Shown: positions 1-6,434 of the stretch, piece after piece
How positions within the stretch are numbered: the first letter of the stretch is position 1
Layout: the number at the start of each line of letters is the position of its first letter
Source of the DNA: Azophilus sp964572185
Lineage (GTDB): Bacteria; Pseudomonadota; Gammaproteobacteria; Pseudomonadales; Azotimanducaceae
Assembly: GCA_964572185.1 (NCBI GenBank)
Contig: CAZNFI010000013.1
Coordinates: forward strand, 1-29,428
Direction of reading: 5' to 3'
Length of the DNA: 29,428 nucleotides
Notes under the pieces: model-generated
Seen by the model: only the letters and a program-made list of their open reading frames with translations
Told to the model about the DNA's origin: nothing
Database searches by the model: none
Position numbers and translations under genes: made by a program

Positions 1-127
1 GCTTGAAGATGGCATCGTAGATGTGCAGAGCCGCGCCGCCCGGGTAGCCGAACAGGTATTCGACACCCTCGTCCTGCAGTGCCCGAACGAGCATTTCGGC
101 TCCGGAAAGCATCTCCGTCATGGTCAT
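1..127 (-). CDS. ilvB: Acetolactate synthase large subunit, N-terminal fragment
   Basis: This is the first 42 residues of a thiamine-diphosphate enzyme that joins two pyruvates, or pyruvate and 2-oxobutyrate, as the first step of branched-chain amino acid synthesis. The fragment reads MLSGAEMLVRALQDEGVEY and then LFGYPGGAALHIYDAIFK, which is the diagnostic N-terminus, including the G-YPGG segment of the Pyr domain. Three in-frame ATGs lie at 127, 121 and 112. The one at 127 has an AGGGG-like ribosome binding site just upstream (in the minus sense), so I prefer it; 121 is nearly as good. The gene leaves the window at the left edge. An inverted repeat sits directly upstream and may influence translation. 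Confidence 0.93.
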   Translation of the reverse strand, partial: MTMTEMLSGAEMLVRALQDEGVEYLFGYPGGAALHIYDAIFK

Positions 128-136
128 GCACCCCTG

Positions 137-157
137 CCGCCGACCCGGTTTCGGCGG
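137..157 (-). promoter_or_regulatory. 7-bp inverted repeat in the ilvB leader
   Basis: CCGCCGA (137-143) and TCGGCGG (151-157) are perfect inverted copies around a 7-nt loop. In the ilvB transcript this hairpin ends about nine bases before the start codon at 127, next to the AGGGG ribosome binding site. No leader peptide rich in Ile, Val or Leu and no T-run was seen, so classical attenuation is not supported. A role in translation initiation is inference only. Confidence 0.4.
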
Positions 158-338
158 TAAACCACGGGCATGCTACCGCACCAACTTACGAATCAACGTT
201 TAACTCTTTGATTTCCGGGCATTATTGCCCGGAAGCGAAAACCAGCCGGCTATTCTTGGGGTTAAGTGGAGACATGTCAACGCGCACCATGGCAGCCAGC
301 GCCCGTATTGGGGCACTGTGCCATGTACCGATTCGCAA

Positions 339-578
339 ACTGACTGGGGCGGCGATGGCCGAGTGGAGAAGGACAATGACATCGCGGAAGGCGTCATTCG
401 GCCACTGGCGCTGCATCGCAACAACGCACTGTTCGCCGGCCATGACGAAGGCGGCGCGGCCAGGGCCCGCATCGCCACGCTGATCGAAACGGCCAAGTTG
501 AGCGGCGACAACCCCTACGCCTACCTCAAGTCTACGCTTGAAGCCATCGCCAACGGCCACCCGGCCGCGGACGTCTGA
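339..578 (+). pseudogene. IS66-family transposase (TnpC) C-terminal remnant
   Basis: The reading frame at 354-575 encodes DGRVEKDNDIAEGVIRPLAL, then RNNALFAGHDEGG and LIETAKLSGDNPYAYLK. This matches the conserved C-terminus of IS66 TnpC (consensus DGR-E-DNN-AER--RP-A-GRKN-LFAGSD-GG, then LI-TAKLNG-DP-AYL). The Glu of the AEG motif corresponds to the catalytic Glu. The rest of the transposase upstream is missing. At the 3' end the family's last motif (roughly RIDELLPWN) is replaced by a TGA stop at 576-578, and that stop appears to be the first bases of the neighbouring IS3 end. This is a dead fragment of roughly 75 codons. Confidence 0.75.
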
Positions 579-1075
579 GGTGGTCCTGGTTGGTTGGACA
601 GTCCGAGGGCGAAAAAGGTGTGGTTGGACTTGCCCCCGACGTTGGGCCACTCGAAGCGAGAAAATCTCGGCTTTTTGCGCCTTAGGGCAGCCATGGCTGC
701 CACGAGGTGCGGGCAAAGCCGACCGGGATTTTCTGGCCGATCGAACTGTGTGGACGCTGCTCATTACAATCCGAGCGCCACGCATCGCATATTGATTGGG
801 TATTCTCCAGGCTCAAGAATCAGCAGGCGTTCAAACACTCCGCGCGAAACGAGCCGTTGAACGATTCGATGAAGGCGTTGTCCGTGGGTTTCCCCGGCCG
901 GCAGAAATCCAGGGTCACGCCGTTCAGCCACGCCCACAGATCCAGTGTCTTGCTGACGAACTCAGGCCCCGGGTCCACTCGAACGGTTTTGGGCTTGCCG
1001 AGTTTTTCCGTGATCCGCTCCAGCGTTTCGACGACATCAAGGCCGCGGTAGCTGGTCCGAATACCGATGGCCCGC
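576..1075 (-). mobile_element. IS3-family insertion sequence remnant (right end and orfB part)
   Basis: The remnant spans the C-terminal half of an IS3-family orfB and the DNA beyond it. The outer end begins TGAGGTGGTCCTGGTTGGTT at 576, starting with TG as IS3-family termini do. In the minus sense the last codons before it read SDCPTNQDHL, a string I recall from the ends of some members of this family. The opposite end, with orfA and the first half of orfB, is missing. Homology fades at about 1075, just before the nuclease remnant. No matching inverted repeat was found on the right, so the element cannot move by itself. Confidence 0.6.
682..1075 (-). pseudogene. IS3-family transposase orfB, truncated, two in-frame stops
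   Basis: Reading the minus strand from 1074 gives RAIGIRTSYRGLDVVETLER, then KTVRVDPGPEFVSKTLDLW, RPGKPTDNAFIESFNGSFRA and ICDAWRSDCNEQRPHSSIG. This is the C-terminal half of the rve-type integrase core. The second catalytic Asp is in VDPGPEF, where N is the usual residue at the P, and the catalytic Glu is in FIESFNG. The first Asp and the helix-turn-helix part are lost. Stops interrupt the frame at 1077-1075 (TAG) and at 822-820 (TGA, where the family has Trp in NAHWF). The terminal stop is at 684-682. Clearly non-functional. Confidence 0.85.
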
Positions 1076-1265
1076 TACGACACGCGTGTTCGGCTCGTGC
1101 TGTCGTGCTGCAAGCCCGCGGTAGTCAGGAGGAGTTGGCACGCCGAAGAATCGGGGCGAGCGCCCGGAGGGCGGCTTCGACAGATTTCGCGTCCGGGAAC
1201 ACGTCGAGGAGATCGGCTGCGACAACGACGACGTTAGCGCCCTGCGCGTAGGCGACGGGTGCCTG

Positions 1266-1772
1266 GTGACGGACGTCTCGGAACCCAAGCTCCAGTACTC
1301 CCGCATCGACGTCTACTTCCGGGCGCGGGTGGACGGCAGGCTCGTCAGCTTCGTTGTCGAGGACAAGGTCGGCACCGAAATGCACGGCGACCAGCTCTAT
1401 CGGTACAGGCAGGTCGTCGAGGAGGACCATCTGGAGGAGGACGAGATTCTGCTGGTCTACTTCAAGACCGGCTTCGTCTACCCCGACGAACGCGCCCTTG
1501 CCAAAAAGGCGGGATTCACCGTCTTTGACCTTGACGACCTGCAGCAGTTTCTTTGCCGCGACCCTATGGAGAAGGACCACGAAATCCTCCGGCAATACCG
1601 CGATCGGGTACAACGGATCGCGGCCGAACGCGAAAGGGCGTTACAGGACTGGGACTGGAGCCAAGGCTTCTTACAGTTCGACTTCATGAGCCGACTGCGG
1701 AAAGTGCTTGCGGAGCGGAGGCGCGAATGGTCGACCTTGACCGGCGACCGGAACAGTTCCGACTTGCCGTAA
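1266..1772 (+). CDS. PD-(D/E)XK nuclease family protein, probably 5'-truncated
   Basis: From a GTG at 1266 the frame encodes 168 residues. The nuclease core is intact: SRIDVYF supplies Asp15, VVEDKV supplies Glu32-x-Lys34, and HGDQLYRY follows with Gln43. That is the D...ExK...Q pattern of PD-(D/E)XK enzymes, most like the PDDEXK_4 group (PF14281). The same frame stays open upstream to 1125 and still reads like protein (FRVREHVEEIGCDNDDVSAL) but has no start codon. The real gene therefore began further upstream and was cut where the transposase debris begins. The C-terminus (QDWDWSQGFLQFDFMSRLRK) stops earlier than I expect for the family. Substrate and role are unknown; such proteins are common in accessory and defence regions. 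It is either a relic or a shortened protein using the GTG. Confidence 0.6.
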   Translation: MTDVSEPKLQYSRIDVYFRARVDGRLVSFVVEDKVGTEMHGDQLYRYRQVVEEDHLEEDEILLVYFKTGFVYPDERALAKKAGFTVFDLDDLQQFLCRDPMEKDHEILRQYRDRVQRIAAERERALQDWDWSQGFLQFDFMSRLRKVLAERRREWSTLTGDRNSSDLP

Positions 1773-1823
1773 CTGGTTGCCTGGAGGCCAATCGCGAACG
1801 CGGTGTGGCGTGTTCCCGGCTCA

Positions 1824-2135
1824 TCAGTCGGAAGGCCAGGTGGTCCTGGCTTTCTTCAGCCCGAGAAACACGTCCAACCTGGTTTTCAGAAGCTGGCTGT
1901 CAATCTTCGTGAAGCTGGCCCCGGAATTGGTCTCCTTCGCCAACGCATCGATGTGCCCATACACCGTTTCCCGGAATTGATTGAACGACATGGGCGGACT
2001 CATGCCCTCGTTGCGTTTCATGTCTGACATGAGCAGGGCCAGAACGTCGAACAGAAAGCGCCGGTTCGCCTGGGTAACGGCGATGCCGTCCCAGAACTTG
2101 TCGTCGTCGGAAGGTTTGCGGCGTGGCATCGTCAT
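1824..2135 (-). CDS. Small protein of unknown function (103 aa)
   Basis: The gene begins at ATG 2135 (MTMPRRKPSDDDKFWDG), preceded by GAGGA eight bases upstream, which favours it over the ATGs at 2144 and 2129. The protein is soluble, with no signal peptide or membrane segment. It has a helical middle (NRRFLFDVLALLMSDMKR) and a polar C-terminal part (ETNSGASFTKIDSQLLKTRL) ending KKARTTWPSD. I do not recognise a family. It lies back to back with the nuclease remnant (tail to tail, 51 bp apart), next to the insertion-sequence debris, so it probably belongs to the same accessory patch. The plausible codon use, charged start and good ribosome binding site support a real gene. Confidence 0.55.
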   Translation of the reverse strand: MTMPRRKPSDDDKFWDGIAVTQANRRFLFDVLALLMSDMKRNEGMSPPMSFNQFRETVYGHIDALAKETNSGASFTKIDSQLLKTRLDVFLGLKKARTTWPSD

Positions 2136-2647
2136 GGCATACATCCTCGATTGCGTGGAACGATGGGAACCCCACGAGTCTGTCCACGCCGGTCTTGTCC
2201 CGGCACCTACCGGGGAGATGCGACCGGAACATTCGGATTCACGCACTCGGCCGCTTGAGGCGACTGTTCCGTGGGGAGTGTATGCGTGCATGGATCTGAC
2301 TCGGAGGGTGTTTCCCTTTCCGACGCACAAATGGCGCCGGGCCATACATAGCCAAATCTGCAGCAAGCAGAGAGGTGCCGCGTATTCGCCGCCCGCGGGT
2401 CATGACTCCCACGAGGTACCGGCTCTTGTATTCGGCAGCTGACCCGACCTCGGGAGAGCTACAGATTGACTATGCGATTTCGACTGTGGGCCAGACCGAA
2501 AGGGATGTCAACGGTCCTTGGCGACAATGGGAAGCGGGTCATCCGCATCCAGGTTTCGCAGGCTGGTCTCATGCAGCGATGCAGCCGCGGTTTGCCGTGC
2601 GTCCGCCACCGGGTGAACATTGGCGCAACCCTTGGCGGAGGGCGACG
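2136..2647. other. Intergenic stretch without a recognised gene
   Basis: This region separates the small unknown gene (minus) from the sigma factor gene (plus) and should hold both promoters. The sigma frame stays open upstream to 2375, but the translation there (MPRIRRPRVMTPTRYRLLYS onward) looks unlike protein and precedes a well-placed start. A TTGACT at 2466-2471 has no convincing -10 partner. No tRNA, terminator or repeat was recognised. Confidence 0.5.
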
Positions 2648-3217
2648 ATGCCCCGCAAGCGCCGGCGGGATCCGCGCAGCGACGAAGCGCTGGTACGGAC
2701 CTGCAACGAAGGCCAACCAAAGGCCGCGACAGCCGCATTCGAGGCGCTGTACCTGCGCCACAAGGACTATGTGCTGCGCGTTGCCCTGCGCTTCGTCCCC
2801 GATTTCGACACGGCCCTCGACATTGTGCAGACCACGTTCGTGCAACTGTTGCAAACGTTCCCACCGGCTGGAAACGGGCTCGAACTCAACGCCAGACTGA
2901 CGACGTTGCTGTATCCCATTGCCCGCAACGCCGCCATATCGGCGCTGCGCAAGGCTGGCAGATTTCCGACCGCGGGCGATACGCTGCCCGACGACCTGCC
3001 GGCGCCGCCGGCGCGTCACGACGACGAACTCGCAAAACTGCTCGCCACCCTGCCGACCGGTCAGCGCGAGGCAATCGCCCTGCGTTTTGTCGATGGGCTG
3101 ACGCTCGCGGAAATCGCGCAGGCGCTCGGCATTCCGCAGGGCACGGTGAAGTCGCGGCTGCATCTGGGAATCGCCACGCTCAGATCGTCGCCGCTGCTCA
3201 AGGACTTTTTTCATTAA
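2648..3217 (+). CDS. ECF-like RNA polymerase sigma factor
   Basis: This 189-residue protein has the two domains of an extracytoplasmic-function sigma factor. Region 2, about residues 31-100 (FEALYLRHKDYVLRVALRFV, then DIVQTTFVQLLQTF), would bind core polymerase and the -10 element. Region 4, about residues 128-180 (LPTGQREAIALRFVDGLTLA and QGTVKSRLHLGIATLR), is the helix-turn-helix for the -35 element. ATG 2648 is chosen because a GGCGGAGGG ribosome binding site lies just upstream and the residues before it look non-coding. The gene directly after it encodes a one-pass membrane protein in the place where an anti-sigma factor usually sits, followed by exported proteins. It therefore probably controls this cluster. 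A GGAAAC at 3254-3259 in the following 136-bp gap resembles an ECF -35 element, but the matching -10 is not clear. Confidence 0.88.
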   Translation: MPRKRRRDPRSDEALVRTCNEGQPKAATAAFEALYLRHKDYVLRVALRFVPDFDTALDIVQTTFVQLLQTFPPAGNGLELNARLTTLLYPIARNAAISALRKAGRFPTAGDTLPDDLPAPPARHDDELAKLLATLPTGQREAIALRFVDGLTLAEIAQALGIPQGTVKSRLHLGIATLRSSPLLKDFFH

Positions 3218-3353
3218 TGAACCTTTTGCCGCTGTCGCGCGTTACATGCACATGGAAACAGCTTTGTCATCCGCGAATCGGATTTTCACATGACCCAGGT
3301 TTGTACCCGCTCATTGCTGTCCCGCCAGGCTGGCGCATCGCTCCCTTAGCGCC

Positions 3354-3746
3354 ATGGCGGAGACGAGACCAGCCGACCATCTGCCCGACGAACTGATCGC
3401 CGAACTGCAGCGCCTGGACCAGGCGCCCGATTCGATCACCACGCGGGTCGACCGCGCCGTGGCCGGAAGGGCACGTGCCCATTTCGAGGAACGGCAAATG
3501 CGGCGCCGGCCTCGACTCGGCGCCTGGGGTAGCGCAGCGGCCGCCGCGCTGCTGGTGGTAGTGCTTGCCATGCAGCGGCTGGACGACCAGGGCGATGGCC
3601 GGATATACGCGGATGTCGATGGTTCGGGACAGATCGACATCGCCGATGTCCTGGCACTGGCCCGCACCCGCGACAACATCGCCCGCGCCGACCTCGATGC
3701 GTTCGCCATGCGCATCGTCGCCCTCGATGGGGCGGGTGCGCGATGA
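3354..3746 (+). CDS. One-pass membrane protein with dockerin-like calcium loop, anti-sigma position
   Basis: The 130-residue protein has a polar N-terminal part of about 54 residues, rich in acidic and basic helices (DELIAELQRLDQ, RVDRAVAGRARAHFEERQ). A single membrane segment follows at about 55-73 (LGAWGSAAAAALLVVVLAM), then an outer part. In that part residues 87-98 read DVDGSGQIDIAD, with D, D, S, Q, D, D at positions 1, 3, 5, 7, 9 and 12. That is a textbook calcium loop of the type I dockerin / EF-hand kind, followed by the helix VLALAR. A second, degenerate half (ADLDAFAMRIVAL) lacks the full loop. With the basic stretch RQMRRRPR before the membrane segment, the N-terminal part should be cytoplasmic, as in anti-sigma factors, but no known anti-sigma domain (such as a zinc HxxxCxxC) is visible. 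Its stop overlaps the next start by 4 bp (ATGA). Confidence 0.7.
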   Translation: MAETRPADHLPDELIAELQRLDQAPDSITTRVDRAVAGRARAHFEERQMRRRPRLGAWGSAAAAALLVVVLAMQRLDDQGDGRIYADVDGSGQIDIADVLALARTRDNIARADLDAFAMRIVALDGAGAR

Positions 3747-4216
3747 ACGCGACAAACAGACTGGTCGTGCTGATTGTGCTGGCCGTCGCTGCGCCGTGCA
3801 GCGCCGATACGGACGCGGCGCCCGCACCGCGCTTCCTGCCGCTGCAGATCGTCCTGGACAGCCCGCGGGCGGTAGCCGCCTGGCAATTCGAACTGCAGGA
3901 CAGCAACGGCGCCATGCAGGTGGCCGGCATCGAGCGCGGCGGCCACCCGGCCTTTCCCCGCGCGCCCTACTACGACCGGGACGCCGTGGCAGGCGGCAAT
4001 GCGAGCCGCATCGTCGTGGCCGACTTTTCCCTGGCCGAGGCGAGCCGTCTGCCGACCGGCCGGATACGGCTCGCAACACTGCACCTGATGCTCGAAGGAG
4101 AACCAGCCTTCGAACTGCGCCTGATCACGGCCACCACTGCGGATGGCGAGGTGATCGAGGCATCGATCGCCACCGACCCTGCCTACGAGACAACCACAGA
4201 GAGTACCCAACGATGA
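3743..4216 (+). CDS. Small exported protein with cohesin-like pattern
   Basis: The protein has 157 residues. A signal peptide (MNATNRLVVLIVLAVAAPCS, likely cut after CSA) leads to a mature part of about 135 residues without membrane segments. The mature part opens LPLQIVLDSPRAVAAWQFEL, then has MQVAGIERGGHPAF, RIVVADFSLAEASRLPTGRI and LATLHLMLEG. This alternation of short beta strands, with the V-AWQFEL core, the GG turn, IVVADFS and a closing LATL-L strand, resembles the jelly-roll of cohesin modules. The match is a pattern impression, not an alignment. It overlaps the dockerin-like gene before it and the VIT/VWA gene after it by 4 bp each, so all three are translationally coupled. A direct contact with the dockerin-like loop next door is an attractive inference. 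Confidence 0.65.
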   Translation: MNATNRLVVLIVLAVAAPCSADTDAAPAPRFLPLQIVLDSPRAVAAWQFELQDSNGAMQVAGIERGGHPAFPRAPYYDRDAVAGGNASRIVVADFSLAEASRLPTGRIRLATLHLMLEGEPAFELRLITATTADGEVIEASIATDPAYETTTESTQR

Positions 4217-6384
4217 AAGCCATGCGGAATCCAATCATCGCCCTATGCCTGCTGATCGGCGGCGTACTCGTCGCTTCCTGTGCTACCGATCACGGTTACA
4301 GCGGCAGCGCCGGCCACCCGGCACCGCAAGCAGAACCGGATGCAGCCGCCAGAGAGCGCACGCGGGCGCCGCTTGAGGAAGAACTCTGGGTGATCGCCAA
4401 ATCCAGGCCGGATGCGGTTGCCGTAGAGGGCTCCCTCGCGGTCGCAGAGAGTGCGCCCACCAGGCACAGCCGCGCCGCCGAGGTCGGTACGCAACGGCTG
4501 TACGCCGCCGAAGGTCGGCATGGCGTTGCCCCGGAACAGGATTCGGGCGGAATGCTGGCCAGTCTGCCGGACGATGACGGGTCGAGCGGCCCGAGGCTGA
4601 TACCGCTGCCGCTACAGCATACCGAGGTGGACGCCGGCATCGCCGGCTATATCGGTACGGTGCAGGTCCGGCAGCAGTTCACCAACCCATTCGACACGAA
4701 GATAGAAGCCGTGTACCGCTTCCCCCTGCCGGAGAAGTCGGCGGTCAGCGAGTTTCTGATGGTGATCGGCGAGCGGACCATACGCGGTATCGTGCGCGAA
4801 ACCGCCGAGGCGGAAGCCATCTACCGGCAGGCACGCGCTCAGGGCCATCGGGCGAGCCTGCTGGTGCAGCACCGGCCCAACATCTTCGAACAGAAAGTCG
4901 CCAACATCGAACCGGGCAACGCCATCGATATCGACATCACCTATTTCCACACGCTGGCCTACAAGGACGGCTGGTATTCGTTTGTCTTTCCCACCGTTGT
5001 CGGGCCGCGCTACAACCCGCCCGGGCACCCCGAGCCCGTACCGGCACTGCCGCGCGGCGGCAATTCCCGGTCACCGGGGGCAACCGGCGTGGAGTACCTG
5101 GCGCCGACGGAACGTTCGGCCCATGACCTCGGCATTACCGTTCGCATCGACGCGGGCGTGGCGATCGAAGAATTGAAATCCACCCACGAGATCGTCGTGA
5201 CCCGGGACGGCGAGAACACGGCGACCGTGCAGCTCGCCGATGCCAGCACCATTCCCAACCGGGATTTCGTGCTCGATTTCCGGGTCGCGGGGAGTGCGGT
5301 CAAGTCGAATCTGCTCGCTTACCGGAACCCGGAATCCGGCGAGGGATACTTCACGCTGATGCTCATCCCACCCCTGGACGCCGCCGCCATTTCGCGCCGG
5401 CCGATGGAGATGATATTCGTCATCGATTGCTCCGGTTCGATGCGCGGACGGCCGCTCGACCAAGCCCGGGAAGCGGTCGCCACCGCCCTCTCCCGCCTGA
5501 CGCCGCAGGACAGGTTTCAGATCATTCGTTTTTCCGACAGCGCCTCCCGGTTCGGGGCGGCGCCACTGCCCGCGACACGGCGCAACCTGGCCGCCGCGCG
5601 CAGCTACCTGGCCGGTCTGGACAGCAACGGCGGTACGCAGATGATCGAGGGAATCAGGGCCGCGCTCGACTTTCCCGGGAGCGCCGGGCACTACCGATTC
5701 GTGGCTTTCATGACCGATGGCTTCATCGGCAACGAGCGCGAAATCCTGAGTACCGTCCAGCAGCGCGTGGGCACTTCCCGAATTTTCAGTTTCGGTGTCG
5801 GTTCTTCTGTCAACCGCTACCTGCTCGAGCGCATGGCGAAGGCGGGTCGGGGGGTCGCCGCCTATCTCGGGCTCAACGACTCCGCCGAGCAGGTGATGGG
5901 CAACTTTTTCGACCGTGTCAGCCGTCCGGCATTGACCGACATCGACATCGAGTGGGGTGCGATGAGCGTCTCCGAAACCTACCCCGCAACACTTCCCGAC
6001 CTGTTCGTCGGCCGTCCCCTGGTCATGGCCGGGCGCTTTCAAGGCGAGCCCGGGGTGATTTCGGTTACCGGGCTGGCGAACGGCGAACGCCGTAACCTGA
6101 CGCCACAGGCGGCAGCCCCCGGCGCGGCCGGAACATCCGTAGCCAAGGTCTGGGCACGCCTGAACATTGCCGACCTGGCCGACCGCCAGGCAGCCCTTGG
6201 CGACCCGCATGGGGAACTCGGCAATGCCATCCTGCGCACCGCGCTGGCGCACCAACTGGTTTCGGGCTACACCTCCTTCGTGGCCGTCGATTCGTCGGCG
6301 CCGACCCAGGGGAGCCATGGGGTGACGGTACACCAGGCAGTACCGGTACCCGACGGGGTCCGTTACGAGACCACCGTGCAATAG
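4213..6384 (+). CDS. VIT and von Willebrand factor A domain lipoprotein
   Basis: The 723-residue protein starts with a lipoprotein signal (IIALCLLIGGVLVASC). Cys23 would be lipidated and Ala24 gives no inner-membrane retention signal, so outer-membrane anchoring is expected. After a low-complexity linker, a VIT domain covers about residues 130-265 (YIGTVQVRQQFTNPFDTKIE, YRFPLPEKSAVSEFLM). A VWA domain begins at about residue 398 (MEMIFVIDCSGSM) with a complete metal site: Asp405-x-Ser407-x-Ser409, Thr475 (GGTQM) and Asp502 (FMTDGF). The closing region (LRTALAHQLVSGYTSFVAVD) is typical of VIT/VWA proteins, including the marine sortase-target group (TIGR03788). This one ends GVRYETTVQ with no LPxTG or C-terminal helix, and no sortase gene is near. 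The ATG overlaps the previous stop (ATGA). It likely acts as a metal-dependent adhesion or scaffold protein; the partner is unknown. Confidence 0.9.
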   Translation: MKAMRNPIIALCLLIGGVLVASCATDHGYSGSAGHPAPQAEPDAAARERTRAPLEEELWVIAKSRPDAVAVEGSLAVAESAPTRHSRAAEVGTQRLYAAEGRHGVAPEQDSGGMLASLPDDDGSSGPRLIPLPLQHTEVDAGIAGYIGTVQVRQQFTNPFDTKIEAVYRFPLPEKSAVSEFLMVIGERTIRGIVRETAEAEAIYRQARAQGHRASLLVQHRPNIFEQKVANIEPGNAIDIDITYFHTLAYKDGWYSFVFPTVVGPRYNPPGHPEPVPALPRGGNSRSPGATGVEYLAPTERSAHDLGITVRIDAGVAIEELKSTHEIVVTRDGENTATVQLADASTIPNRDFVLDFRVAGSAVKSNLLAYRNPESGEGYFTLMLIPPLDAAAISRRPMEMIFVIDCSGSMRGRPLDQAREAVATALSRLTPQDRFQIIRFSDSASRFGAAPLPATRRNLAAARSYLAGLDSNGGTQMIEGIRAALDFPGSAGHYRFVAFMTDGFIGNEREILSTVQQRVGTSRIFSFGVGSSVNRYLLERMAKAGRGVAAYLGLNDSAEQVMGNFFDRVSRPALTDIDIEWGAMSVSETYPATLPDLFVGRPLVMAGRFQGEPGVISVTGLANGERRNLTPQAAAPGAAGTSVAKVWARLNIADLADRQAALGDPHGELGNAILRTALAHQLVSGYTSFVAVDSSAPTQGSHGVTVHQAVPVPDGVRYETTVQ

Positions 6385-6434
6385 CGAAACGCGGTTGGTT
6401 CGAGCAGCCGTTTGCGCCGGGAAACCGCTACCGG

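Noticed and set aside
1125..1613. Minus-strand open frame over the nuclease remnant
   Set aside because: The plus strand carries the D...ExK...Q nuclease motif in a continuous frame; the minus frame is its complement.
2375..2647. N-terminal extension of the sigma factor
   Set aside because: The extra 91 residues do not resemble protein, and the ATG at 2648 has a good ribosome binding site and fits the family length.
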